NCBI GenBank assembly: GCA_013112585.1
Contig: JABFGH010000012.1
Location: forward strand, 62,001 to 126,000
DNA length: 64,000 bases
Origin: Ignavibacteriota bacterium
Lineage (GTDB): Bacteria > Bacteroidota > Ignavibacteria > Ignavibacteriales > Melioribacteraceae
Direction of reading: 5' to 3'
The translations under genes were made by a program, and so were the position numbers. Under the pieces are notes generated by a model. The model saw only the letters and a list, made by a program, of their open reading frames with translations, had not been told where the DNA came from and ran no database searches. Below are positions 9,281 through 18,709 of the stretch, piece after piece. How positions within the stretch are numbered: the first letter of the stretch is position 1; every line of letters starts with the position of its first letter.

Positions 9281-10258
9281 TTACTTTTCAACGCCTCCAC
9301 ATAAATACCCAATAATATTCTCTGCGTGGCGGCGGGCATTTTCAATAAACCATCTGCCCGTTTCCATTCCTCCGCATACAACACCGGCGAGAAAAATTCC
9401 TTTAATGTTAGTTTCAAATGTTTCTTCGTTGTACTGCGGAATTTTTGAACTGTCATCACTGATATTTATACCGATGCTCGCTAAAAACTTTAAGTCAGGT
9501 TTATAGCCCGTCATAGCAAGAACAAAATCATTTTCAATTGTAACCTTGCCTTCGGGTGTTAATAGGTCAACTTCCTTTTCTCTAATTTCAGTCACTGATG
9601 AGTTGTAATAGGTTTTAATTGAGCCTTCATTGATTCTGTTCTCAATATCGGGCAGCACCCAGTATTTAACATTTTTCTCCAGCCGGTCTTTATTCAAAAC
9701 CATTGTTACCTCCGCACCTCTTCTGAATGTTTCGAGAGCAACATCAACACCGGAATTACCGCCGCCAACAACTAAAACTTTCTGATCGGCGTAAGGATGC
9801 GGTTCATCATAATAGTGTTTTACTTTTGGCAATTTCTCACCGGGTACATTCATATAATTTGCAAAATCAAAAAAGCCTGTTGAGATGATAACATTTTTTG
9901 CAGAGTATTTTTCTTTATCGGAAGTAACGGTAAAATTATTTTTACTGCCGGAGATATCTAATACTTTTTCATAAGTATTAACCTTAAGATTCCATGAAGT
10001 TTTAACTCTGCGATAATACTCAAGCGCCTCTGTGCGTGTAGGCTTAACTCCATGCGAGATAAACGGAACCTCACCAATCTCCAATCGCTCGGACGTAGAA
10101 AAGAAAACCATATTAGTCGGATAATGAAAAATAGAATTCACTAAACATCCTTTTTCAATAATTAAATATTTTAGTTTTCTCTTTTCGGCTTGTATTCCGC
10201 AAGCAAGCCCTATTGGTCCGGCTCCAATTATTATAAGGTCTAATTTTTCAAATGACAT
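9281..10258 (-). CDS. ypdA: YpdA/Bdr-type bacillithiol disulfide reductase-like flavoprotein
   Basis: A 325-residue FAD/NAD(P)H oxidoreductase of the YpdA family. The FAD site is IIIGAGPIGLACG (residues 9-21), the NADPH site VVGGGNSGVDVALE, and the closing FAD motif TNIKGIFLAGVV. The segment VNSIFHYPTNMVFFSTSERL is characteristic of YpdA. The CxxC redox pair of thioredoxin reductase is absent. Firmicute YpdA has a Cys in GGGPCG that is implicated in bacillithiol disulfide reduction; here that position is Ile16, and the nearest Cys is Cys20. Thiol maintenance is likely but the mechanism may differ. The gene stands alone. Confidence 0.8.
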   Translation of the reverse strand: MSFEKLDLIIIGAGPIGLACGIQAEKRKLKYLIIEKGCLVNSIFHYPTNMVFFSTSERLEIGEVPFISHGVKPTRTEALEYYRRVKTSWNLKVNTYEKVLDISGSKNNFTVTSDKEKYSAKNVIISTGFFDFANYMNVPGEKLPKVKHYYDEPHPYADQKVLVVGGGNSGVDVALETFRRGAEVTMVLNKDRLEKNVKYWVLPDIENRINEGSIKTYYNSSVTEIREKEVDLLTPEGKVTIENDFVLAMTGYKPDLKFLASIGINISDDSSKIPQYNEETFETNIKGIFLAGVVCGGMETGRWFIENARRHAENIIGYLCGGVEK

Positions 10259-10428
10259 AATTTCATTTTTTTCGTTTATGATAAAATTAAATTTGTAATT
10301 AATAAGCCCAGCAAAAATGAAATAATAAATAATAAAATCAGCAACAATATTTTCTTCAGCATGTTTATCTAGTCTTAAATAATTAAATTGAATTAACGAA
10401 TAAAACTTTAATCACAAAATACAAAAAC

Positions 10429-10977
10429 ATGCAAACATTTGAATATCCTTGGCTGGCAAAAATAGTTTATCGTTATGCTAACATTCCTGTTACTTTTATT
10501 TTACTCATCTACTTTTTAGTTAGTTTAGGTGCGCTTTCAAAATCCTGGTTTTGGGTTATTCTGGCAATCGTTCAGGCTTTGCTTATATTTTTTGTTAACC
10601 GTTACTATTGGCGTTCCTATAAAAGCTTTCCTTATAAAATTGAGGCTGATAATGAAAAGCTGATCTGTTCAAATTTTTTTATGAGCAGGAAAAAAGTTGA
10701 GGTAAAACTGAGCGACATTGAATTACTGCGAGGCGGAATATTCAGCAGTTCATTGACCAAACCGATATTTTTGAAAATTAAAAACCATGATTCAGAAATC
10801 GGTTTTCACTATCACTTAAAAAATTATAACAAGCTGCTTACATTAATACTCAGCAATATTGATCAAGAGCTTTACAATAGTCTTCTTGAAAAAATGAAAG
10901 ATGCAACGGTTGAAAAAAGACAGAAGCGGAAAGATAAAAGAGAAAGTAGAGTGAATAAAAAAAGTCCCGTTAAATAA
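10429..10977 (+). CDS. Membrane protein with two N-terminal helices and a PH-like tail
   Basis: A 182-residue protein. Two transmembrane helices lie at about residues 18-35 and 41-57. A cytoplasmic domain follows (YKIEADNEKLICSNFFMSRK ... VKLSDIELLRGG) whose pattern resembles bacterial PH/YdbT-like domains. The C-terminus is strongly basic (KRQKRKDKRESRVNKK). Function unknown. A perfect terminator hairpin overlaps its stop codon, so it is probably monocistronic. It is convergent with the HU gene. Confidence 0.65.
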   Translation: MQTFEYPWLAKIVYRYANIPVTFILLIYFLVSLGALSKSWFWVILAIVQALLIFFVNRYYWRSYKSFPYKIEADNEKLICSNFFMSRKKVEVKLSDIELLRGGIFSSSLTKPIFLKIKNHDSEIGFHYHLKNYNKLLTLILSNIDQELYNSLLEKMKDATVEKRQKRKDKRESRVNKKSPVK

Positions 10978-10988
10978 CGGGACTTTTT
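10959..10988. terminator. Bidirectional terminator shared with HU gene
   Basis: GTCCCGTTA (10964-10972) pairs with TAACGGGAC (10975-10983), flanked by A-run 10959-10963 and T-run 10984-10988. It works in either direction. It includes the stop codon of the plus-strand membrane protein and follows the minus-strand HU gene. Confidence 0.85.
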
Positions 10989-11008
10989 AGTTAAGCAAAT
11001 TCATCCAA

Positions 11009-11308
11009 CTATTTAGGTGGATAAACAGCATCCTGAGCTGCTTTTGAAACTCTGAATTTAACTTTGTTTTTTGCTGGAATTACAATTGCTTCACCTGTAG
11101 CAGGGTTTCTGCCGTTTCTCTTTTTAGTTCTGGTAGTATAAACTTTACCTAAACCCGGAATTGTAAAACCTTTTTTAGCTTGTTTGTAAGCTAATGCATT
11201 TAATTCATTCAAGAAATCATTAGAAAGCTTTTTAGTAGTTCCTAATTTTTTTGAAAGATGATCAACGATCTCACCTTTGGTCATTTGTTTTGGGGCAGCT
11301 TTAGCCAT
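11009..11308 (-). CDS. hup: HU-family nucleoid DNA-binding protein
   Basis: A 99-residue HU/IHF protein. The helical N-terminal half (TKGEIVDHLSKKLG) leads to the DNA-binding beta arm with GRNPATGE and IPAKNKVKFR. The family Pro that intercalates DNA lies in the RNPATG tip. HU bends and compacts DNA and acts as a dimer. The N-terminus carries a short extra MAKAAPKQ segment compared with the ~90-residue E. coli form. A GGGA site precedes the ATG (gagggattcATG in gene orientation). The gene is monocistronic, with a terminator directly after it. HU or IHF also assists spacer integration in some CRISPR systems; no link is shown here. Confidence 0.93.
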   Translation of the reverse strand: MAKAAPKQMTKGEIVDHLSKKLGTTKKLSNDFLNELNALAYKQAKKGFTIPGLGKVYTTRTKKRNGRNPATGEAIVIPAKNKVKFRVSKAAQDAVYPPK

Positions 11309-11562
11309 GAATCCCTCGTCTATTAGTTAATAAATTAGTGTGCAGAAAAAATAATTATTTTTTTTGATATTCAAAATAGAAATCTTCTTTTTTATTGCTG
11401 CAATTCAATTTTTTTTGCTTTAAATGCTCTCAAATACCCATATAGTAGCACCAAACGCATTACAACCTAACTTTATCATAGTATTACTGCAATTTCTTAC
11501 ACCTTTGTTCTGTTTGTTTTATTTAAGTATTTTTGGTCTAACTAAAAAATAATTTAATCTAT

Positions 11563-13725
11563 ATGAAGTTAAATTTTTCACCGGTATCTGTTTTATCAAT
11601 TATGCTATTGCTTTTAAGCGCATCGGCTAATTTTTTGATTAGTCAAAGTACCGACAGTTTAAAAACAAATAACGTTAATGCCTCTGATACTCTAACCGCT
11701 ATAAGCGATACCACACTCTCTGCCCTAAACAGTGCAGCAGATAGTTTAACATTATCCGACTCGACAGCACTGCCCCCTGCCGATACTCTTAATCCAATTT
11801 ATAATAAAGCTTTTTCCGGTACCGGCAGCTACAGTTCAATTTTATCGCCGGGCGAAATTAAAAAACTGGATTATAGATATACCGGCAACTTCATTTCATA
11901 CTTACCCGGCGGATACCTTTTCGACCTTGGACATATCGGTCAGCCCAACGAAGCTTCTTTTTACGGCATGGGGTTCAACAACATATCATTTATGATTGAC
12001 GGCTTAACGCGAACCAATAGACTGAAAAATTCTTTCGATCTAAATTTAATTCAATCCCAGTATGTAGATTCCTTAGAGGTTTTTTCATTACCGCGAGGAT
12101 TTTTGTATAGCAGTTTTAACAATCCGGTAACTGTTAATATTAATACCGTTGATAAAATTGCAAATGTACCTACAACAAAAATCCGCTTCTTTCAGGGACC
12201 GGATGACGAAGGTTACATTGGCGCTGCTTTTAGTGCCTATCTTATGAACAGACTTGCAGGCTCTATTGATGTTACTACATACCGCGCTGAAGATAGATTT
12301 ATAAATAGCGAATCGGTTAACTGGAACCTGGCTGCAAAGCTGCACTACATGCCCTCAAATAAAATAAATATTTTAGGCAGCTATAACTATAACGAAACCA
12401 CAACTAATTTATTCGGCGGTATTGATGTTGATTCAATGCGTACTCTTTATAACGCAGCCGAGCTTGAAGATGAAATATTTAATCCGCTAAGCTCCATTGT
12501 TCAATATGGTACTGAAAGCAATCACTCACTCCGCTACCAGAAAATTACTGCACATAATATTGCAGTAAAGGTTTTAGGTAAATTCAATCAATTTAACTCC
12601 GATTTAAGTTTGTACTATCAATTCAATAATAATGAGTTTAGGCAAAATGAATACGGCAGGGTTGAAGGTATAAGAAAAATATTTAACGATAACCGGTTTA
12701 AAGTATTTGGTATCAGTTTAAAAGGTGATTACAAAATTTCAATTTTTGATTTACAGTTACTTTCAGTTTACGAAACCACCCGGTTTAAGTCCCCGTTAGC
12801 TGAAGCATATAAAGAGAGAAGCAGTTTTTCAATTGGCGGAATTGGAAGTGCCAGACTTATTGACAGCTTACTAGTTCCTTCGGTTTTTGCAAAAAGTCTA
12901 AACTATAACGGCAGTAACTTTTTAGCATTCGGCATTGATGCCGGGTTAAACCTTTGGGATGAATTAACATTTTATGCCGGAGCCTCTTACATTGAAAAAC
13001 CATTAAACATAATTACCGAGACTTCGGTTAATCCCGATTACAGATTATTTGCCTTATACGACCCTATCTTTTTTCCGGCGGTAGAAAAAAATAAAATTGA
13101 TCTGCTTGAAGTAGGTGTTAAAGTTAAAACTGAAATACTGAAGGGAAAAATTTTGTTCTATCAAAACAATACTAATGGATTAGAGCCAATACAATTTTTA
13201 AATGATAATTTTGAAAAACAGAATGAGACAGGTTTTTTTAGAGAAGCCGATATTGAAACTCAAGGGCTTTCAGCTACATTTAGTTTTCACATTTCAAAAG
13301 TATTATTAACATCAAACTTTAATTGGAATTTAAGTTTTAACAATCAACTAAATGCTGTACCGGAATTTAATTTTAAAGGCGGCATTTATTATGTTGATTC
13401 TCTTTTCAATAATAATCTCGATCTAAAAACCGGTTTTAGCTTTACTCTGCTTGGCAAACGCAATTCCTTTATTTATGATTTTGAAACCAGCAGACAAATA
13501 TTTTATCAATATACAAGCAGCACACAATCTTTTAGCTTAATTAACAACGAAGTCCTCGGTACAGATTATCAAATTGATTTTTTCTTAGCAGGCACAATTC
13601 AAGAGGCGGCAACTGTTTACTTTGTGTGGGAAAATTTATTAGGTGAAAATTATTTTCAAGTTGCCTATTATCCCCAACGAGCCAGAGGAATTAGGCTCGG
13701 TGTTACATGGACACTTTTTGATTAA
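11563..13725 (+). CDS. TonB-plug-containing outer-membrane beta-barrel protein
   Basis: A 720-residue outer-membrane protein. After a signal-like N-terminus comes a Ser/Thr/Asp-rich linker to ~residue 80. A plug-like domain follows (FMIDGLTRTNRLKNSFDLN; SLEVFSLPRGFLYSS), then amphipathic strands to a C-terminal GIRLGVTWTLFD barrel end. TonB-dependent receptors import large nutrients. The conventional TonB box is not evident and the length is short for a full receptor, so it may be a specialised porin or receptor with a reduced plug. It sits upstream of a secreted GH13 enzyme, so glucan uptake is a reasonable but unproven guess. Confidence 0.7.
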   Translation: MKLNFSPVSVLSIMLLLLSASANFLISQSTDSLKTNNVNASDTLTAISDTTLSALNSAADSLTLSDSTALPPADTLNPIYNKAFSGTGSYSSILSPGEIKKLDYRYTGNFISYLPGGYLFDLGHIGQPNEASFYGMGFNNISFMIDGLTRTNRLKNSFDLNLIQSQYVDSLEVFSLPRGFLYSSFNNPVTVNINTVDKIANVPTTKIRFFQGPDDEGYIGAAFSAYLMNRLAGSIDVTTYRAEDRFINSESVNWNLAAKLHYMPSNKINILGSYNYNETTTNLFGGIDVDSMRTLYNAAELEDEIFNPLSSIVQYGTESNHSLRYQKITAHNIAVKVLGKFNQFNSDLSLYYQFNNNEFRQNEYGRVEGIRKIFNDNRFKVFGISLKGDYKISIFDLQLLSVYETTRFKSPLAEAYKERSSFSIGGIGSARLIDSLLVPSVFAKSLNYNGSNFLAFGIDAGLNLWDELTFYAGASYIEKPLNIITETSVNPDYRLFALYDPIFFPAVEKNKIDLLEVGVKVKTEILKGKILFYQNNTNGLEPIQFLNDNFEKQNETGFFREADIETQGLSATFSFHISKVLLTSNFNWNLSFNNQLNAVPEFNFKGGIYYVDSLFNNNLDLKTGFSFTLLGKRNSFIYDFETSRQIFYQYTSSTQSFSLINNEVLGTDYQIDFFLAGTIQEAATVYFVWENLLGENYFQVAYYPQRARGIRLGVTWTLFD

Positions 13726-13726
13726 C

Positions 13727-13755
13727 ACTACTATTATGGGTAGTAGTATTTATTT
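13727..13755 (+). terminator. Terminator after the TonB-plug protein
   Basis: ACTACTA (13727-13733) pairs with TAGTAGT (13741-13747) around a 7-base loop, followed by a T-rich run (atttattttattt). It lies directly after the stop codon. Confidence 0.65.
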
Positions 13756-13862
13756 TATTTAATGCCCATTTTATTAGTATAATTATTTCATTTGTCTCAA
13801 TTACATATAATAAATTAAAGCGTAATTGATGAAAACTTGAATTAAACTATTAAGAGAAAATC

Positions 13863-16691
13863 ATGAAATTACGATCATTCATTTTTGCATTATTGTTGTT
13901 TTCCTCAGCATTGAGTGCACAAGTTCTGGTCTCTGTACCAACTCTTCCAACCGAAAATGATTCTATAAAAATTATCTTTAATGCGGCAGAGGCAACAAAC
14001 ACAAGTCTTGTTGGTTACACAGGAACTCTTTATACCCACACCGGAGTTAATACAAATTTGGGAACCTGGCAGCATGTAATCGGCTCATGGGGAAGTTCAA
14101 GTCAACCCCAGCTTACCAAAATTGGAACAGACTTATACGAATTGGTGATCGGGTATCCAAGACAGTTTTATAGTGTTACAAATCCAAATGAGCATATAAC
14201 CTCGCTAAATTTTGTTTTCCGAAGTGCCGATGCCTCTCAGCAAACAGAGGATATTTTTCTCACCATTTACCAAGAAGGCTTAAACGTTGTAATGTTAGAG
14301 CCAGCGGATAATCTTTTAATAACCTGGGTGGAAATAAATGAACCGGTAACAATTAAAGCAGCAAGCTCCCTTGCAGATACTTTGTCGCTCTGGTTGAACG
14401 ATAGTCTATTAGCCCAAACAACAGAAGATACAATTTCACATGTTTTAATTTCCCCCCAGCCCGTCTCCGGATATATTATTGCCCGTGCGGTGGATTCGCA
14501 GCAAAATGTTGTAGCAGATTCAGCGCGCTTGGCTGTAAGTCCTGAAACGCAGATAGCCGAATTACCAGCAGGTTTAGTTCAGGGCATAAACTATACTAGT
14601 GCAACTTCCGTTTCGCTTGTTCTTTTTGCTCCACTTAAAGAGTTCGTTTATGCCGCAGGTGATTTTAATAACTGGGATGTTGAATTAGATTATTATATGA
14701 AAAGAACTCCAAATGATTCAACGTATTGGCTGGAAATCGATGGGCTAACAAGTGGGGAGGAATATGCTTTTCAATATATAGTAGATGGTGAAATAGCAAT
14801 CGCTGATCCATATACTGAAAAAATTCTTGATCCTTGGAATGACCAATATATTTCAAATCAAACTTATCCAAATTTGAAAGAATATCCTCATGGAAAAACA
14901 TTTGAGGCTGTTTCAGTTCTTCAAACAAACCGGCAGCCGTATAATTGGCAGGTAACAGACTTTGAGCGACCGGCAAAAACTGATCTGGTAATTTATGAAC
15001 TGCTGCTGCGAGATTTTCTTGCAACACACAATTATCAAACATTAATTGATACTTTAGATTATTTAGAGACACTGGGAGTTAATGCAATTGAGTTAATGCC
15101 CGTTTCGGAATTTGAAGGAAATCAAAGCTGGGGTTACAATCCTTCATTTCATTTTGCTTTAGATAAATATTACGGCACTCCCCAAAAATTTAAAGAGTTT
15201 ATTGATGAGTGTCATCTGCGCGGCATAGCAGTTATTATGGATGTTGTGCTTAATCATGCATTTGGGCAAAGTCCGTTTGTTAGATTATATAATGAAGGAG
15301 GCTACAGCAGACCAACGCTCGATAACCCCTGGCTTAATCAAACTGCAAGGCATCCGTTTAATGTAGGCTACGATTTTAATCATGAAAGTCCTCACACAAA
15401 ATATTTTGTAGATAGATTCAACAAGTTTTGGATTGAGGAATACAATATTGATGGCTTCCGCTACGATCTTTCAAAAGGTTTTACACAAGTAAACAGCGGG
15501 AACAATGTTGGACTTTGGGGACAGTATGATCAGTCCAGAGTAAATTTACTTACACGAATGGCAGATGAAATTTGGAGCTATGATTCCACCTCGTACTTAA
15601 TACTTGAACACTTTGCCGATAACGGCGAAGAGACAGTGCTCTCCGATTACGGCTTTATGCTTTGGGGTAATATGAATCATAATTACAGCGAAGCAGCAAT
15701 GGGTTACCATGATAACAATAAATCCAATTTAACATGGGGCTCATATCAAGCACGTAATTGGAATGATCCGCATCTCGTTACATATATGGAAAGCCATGAT
15801 GAAGAGCGGATGATGTATAAAAATTTGGAATTTGGAAACTCTAACTCCGGCTACAATATTAAAGTTTTACGAACTGCCTTAGAAAGAATAAAGCTTGCCG
15901 CCGCTTTCTTTTTCACCATTCCCGGACCCAAAATGATTTGGCAGTTTGGCGAGATGGGTTATGATTATTCAATTAATTATCCATCCGGCACAGGTGATGA
16001 CAGATTAACTCCCAAACCAATTCGATGGGATTATCTGCAGAATAATGACAGATATAACCTTTACAGAGTTTTCAGCGAATTGATAAATCTTAAAAAGAAT
16101 TATGATGTTTTTAAAACTGATAATTATTCCCTAGATGTTGCAGGGGCGTCAAAAACAATTAAGCTTTTCAGTGATTCGGGTAATGTCGTGATAATCGGTA
16201 ATTTTGATGTCGTTCAAAAACCATTCTTTCCCGGATTTTCACCATTCGGAAAGTGGTATGATTTCTTTAGCGGCGACAGCTCAATGTTTAATGATCCCGG
16301 AGCGTCTGTTACGCTTGCACCGGGTGAGTTTAGAATTTTTTCAACACAGAAATTTCCAACACCGGAAGGCGAGCCATTAGTTAATGTTGAGGAAACAGAA
16401 AACACGGAAATTATTAACTCGTTTAATCTGCAGCAGAATTACCCAAATCCGTTTAACCCCACAACCCAAATAAAATTTGCTATTGCCGATCATGAATTTG
16501 TATCACTAAAAGTTTTTGATATGCTCGGCAGGGAAGTCCAAACCTTGATAAATGAAACCAAAGCGCCGGGCACATACTCAATAACCTTTGATGCCGCGTC
16601 CGTCAGCCGACGGATTTCAAGCGGCGTTTATTTTTATAGAATTGAGGCTGGAAAATTTAATCAGATCATGAAAATGGTTTTGCTGAAATAA
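13863..16691 (+). CDS. Secreted GH13 alpha-amylase-family enzyme with type IX sorting domain
   Basis: A 942-residue exported glycoside hydrolase. The signal peptide ends at ~residue 19. N-terminal beta domains include a CBM48-like segment (FVYAAGDFNNWDVE, ~residues 260-325). The GH13 barrel shows region I DVVLNH (Asp460), region II GFRYDLSKG (nucleophile Asp535), region III LILEHF (acid/base Glu582) and region IV ESHD (Asp646), so it is probably active on alpha-glucans. The C-terminus is a type IX sorting domain (QQNYPNPFNPTTQIKF). Within it, residues SVSRRIS are encoded by a 16-bp palindrome inserted in frame. Substrate (starch, glycogen, maltodextrin) is not determined. Confidence 0.92.
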   Translation: MKLRSFIFALLLFSSALSAQVLVSVPTLPTENDSIKIIFNAAEATNTSLVGYTGTLYTHTGVNTNLGTWQHVIGSWGSSSQPQLTKIGTDLYELVIGYPRQFYSVTNPNEHITSLNFVFRSADASQQTEDIFLTIYQEGLNVVMLEPADNLLITWVEINEPVTIKAASSLADTLSLWLNDSLLAQTTEDTISHVLISPQPVSGYIIARAVDSQQNVVADSARLAVSPETQIAELPAGLVQGINYTSATSVSLVLFAPLKEFVYAAGDFNNWDVELDYYMKRTPNDSTYWLEIDGLTSGEEYAFQYIVDGEIAIADPYTEKILDPWNDQYISNQTYPNLKEYPHGKTFEAVSVLQTNRQPYNWQVTDFERPAKTDLVIYELLLRDFLATHNYQTLIDTLDYLETLGVNAIELMPVSEFEGNQSWGYNPSFHFALDKYYGTPQKFKEFIDECHLRGIAVIMDVVLNHAFGQSPFVRLYNEGGYSRPTLDNPWLNQTARHPFNVGYDFNHESPHTKYFVDRFNKFWIEEYNIDGFRYDLSKGFTQVNSGNNVGLWGQYDQSRVNLLTRMADEIWSYDSTSYLILEHFADNGEETVLSDYGFMLWGNMNHNYSEAAMGYHDNNKSNLTWGSYQARNWNDPHLVTYMESHDEERMMYKNLEFGNSNSGYNIKVLRTALERIKLAAAFFFTIPGPKMIWQFGEMGYDYSINYPSGTGDDRLTPKPIRWDYLQNNDRYNLYRVFSELINLKKNYDVFKTDNYSLDVAGASKTIKLFSDSGNVVIIGNFDVVQKPFFPGFSPFGKWYDFFSGDSSMFNDPGASVTLAPGEFRIFSTQKFPTPEGEPLVNVEETENTEIINSFNLQQNYPNPFNPTTQIKFAIADHEFVSLKVFDMLGREVQTLINETKAPGTYSITFDAASVSRRISSGVYFYRIEAGKFNQIMKMVLLK
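16599..16614. repeat. 16-bp palindromic element inside a sorting domain (copy 1)
   Basis: TCCGTCAGCCGACGGA lies in frame in the GH13 gene and encodes SVSRRI. Related sorting domains in this window lack these residues. The same element occurs at 21398-21413 and, reversed, at 39357-39372 and 39378-39393. Confidence 0.8.
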
Positions 16692-16942
16692 CGACATTTG
16701 ACGGAAAAGCAGAAGACAGAAGTTAGGAGCAAGAATGCAGCATAAATGGCAACAAATGACGTTTCATCATAATGACAATAAATGACTATTAAATTACCAT
16801 CGAACAACAACCGAATTTCCACCGAATAACCACTGAACAAAACCGGACACAACATCCAATAACCTTACAAATCTTATCAGTTGAAAATTAAACAAAAGTT
16901 TTTAACTTACAGTCAGCCAATAATTATAATTAAGGGCATAAT

Positions 16943-18694
16943 ATGAAAAAGTTATTTTTAATTTTTCTCCTCACACTCACCTACACCATAAACCTAACCA
17001 CCAATGCCGAAGTACGCTTTGTAAACAAAACAGGCAGCAGTACACCTCCCTACACAAGCTGGGCAACTGCGGCAGATAGCATACAGAAGTGTATAAACAT
17101 AAGCCAGAGCGGTGATACAATTTATGTAGCTAACGGAACTTATAAAGAATACGTAAGGATGACTCCAAACATATCATTGATTGGTTCCGGAATTGATAGT
17201 TGTGTGATTGATACAAGAGGATTAACATTGCCACAATTTCGGGCAGTAATTATAAAAGATAGCTGCTTGGTTGAGGGATTTCAGATCGTTGTACATTATA
17301 ACACGGAAAATTTTGCAGGTATTTATGGTAATGGAGTTGGAAAAGAAACTGTTATAAGAAATAATTTAATTAAAGATTGTACTATTGGAATCTCATTTAT
17401 TCAAACTAGTGCACTAGTACAAGACAATATTATAAGGAATACCCGTGATGGTATTCAAATATTCCCAGTCTTTTCAGATGAATATCCTATAGTAGAAAGA
17501 AATTATATTTCAGATAGCGAATTTGGTATTTCAGTAGAGTGGCCATTAAAACCAACAATCACAAATAATACCATTTATTTTCAAGAGGGTTTTTCTGGGA
17601 TAAAAGTTTTTGCACCAGAATCAAGCTTCTGTGCAAATAATATTGTAATAGTTGAACAAGCTGTAGATGGGATAAGTTATGAAGACACAAACGGACCATT
17701 TTTTAATAATGCTGTAATTGGTAATTGCAGTTTTCAAGCAATGAGGTTTTGGAAACCAAATGAAATTTATAACAACATTGTTGCAGATGGAGATAGAGGC
17801 ATTGAAGTTGTTGATAATGAAGGAGTAGTCATTCAATATAATAACGTATGGAATATGAATACACCCTACATTAATTACTCTCCAGATTCTACAAATTTAT
17901 CTGAGAATCCCATGTTTGTTGATAAAAACAATTATGATTTTCATCTTCAAATGTTTTCTCCATTAATTGATGCAGGAAACCCAACAATATTGGATAAGGA
18001 CGGAAGCCGAAGCGACTTAGGAATATACGGAGGTCCTTTGGGAGATATCTATCACTATTTGGATTTACCGCCTGCAATACCGGAAAGTTTTATAACCAAT
18101 ATATTCGGTGATACAGCCATTTCAGTATCTTGGGAACTAAATACGGAAGCAGATTTTAAGTATTACAATATATATCGTGATAGTATTTCGGGTTTCATTC
18201 CGGACAGTATTACTTTCTTGAGTTCAATAGATACTTCTTACTTTGAAGATGTAATCAAAGGAATTGGAAAAAATATTTATTATAAAATAACGTCTGTTGA
18301 CAGTCAATTCAATGAAAGTATTGCCGGAGAAGAGATAGCTGTTATTCTAACCGGCATTGATAGCCCTACAATAAATACAATTGCTCATTATAATTTATTT
18401 CAGAATTATCCAAATCCCTTTAATCCTGAAACAATAATTGGATATAGGTTAAAAGAACCGGGCTACGTTAAACTAACTGTATATGATATTAAGGGTGAAC
18501 TTATAGAAAAGCTGGTAAATGAATATAAGGACAAAGGTTACCACGAGGTTAAGTTTACTGCATATGGAAGCGAAGGTTGGAAAAATAAGTTGATCGGGTT
18601 AGCAAGCGGAATATATCTATATAAATTAGATGTGATTGACAGCAGACACATTCCAGTCTATTCACAAATAAATAAAATGATACTTGTCAAATAA
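16943..18694 (+). CDS. Secreted beta-helix protein with FN3-like and type IX sorting domains
   Basis: A 583-residue exported protein. The signal peptide (~residues 1-22) is followed by a DUF1565-like start of a right-handed beta-helix (SWATAADSIQKCINISQSGD; DTIYVANGTYKEYV). Helix repeats run to ~residue 340, ending in SDLGIYGGP. A fibronectin-III-like domain (~residues 373-465, ISVSWELNTEADFKYYNIYR) precedes the type IX sorting domain (QNYPNPFNPETIIGY). That domain has its own extra residues (YGSEGWKNKL) in the last loop. The next gene begins 15 bases downstream with an AGGGAG site, so the two form an operon. Polysaccharide binding or cleavage is likely, but the catalytic residues are unclear. 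Confidence 0.85.
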   Translation: MKKLFLIFLLTLTYTINLTTNAEVRFVNKTGSSTPPYTSWATAADSIQKCINISQSGDTIYVANGTYKEYVRMTPNISLIGSGIDSCVIDTRGLTLPQFRAVIIKDSCLVEGFQIVVHYNTENFAGIYGNGVGKETVIRNNLIKDCTIGISFIQTSALVQDNIIRNTRDGIQIFPVFSDEYPIVERNYISDSEFGISVEWPLKPTITNNTIYFQEGFSGIKVFAPESSFCANNIVIVEQAVDGISYEDTNGPFFNNAVIGNCSFQAMRFWKPNEIYNNIVADGDRGIEVVDNEGVVIQYNNVWNMNTPYINYSPDSTNLSENPMFVDKNNYDFHLQMFSPLIDAGNPTILDKDGSRSDLGIYGGPLGDIYHYLDLPPAIPESFITNIFGDTAISVSWELNTEADFKYYNIYRDSISGFIPDSITFLSSIDTSYFEDVIKGIGKNIYYKITSVDSQFNESIAGEEIAVILTGIDSPTINTIAHYNLFQNYPNPFNPETIIGYRLKEPGYVKLTVYDIKGELIEKLVNEYKDKGYHEVKFTAYGSEGWKNKLIGLASGIYLYKLDVIDSRHIPVYSQINKMILVK

Positions 18695-18709
18695 TTAGAG
18701 GGAGTTGAA

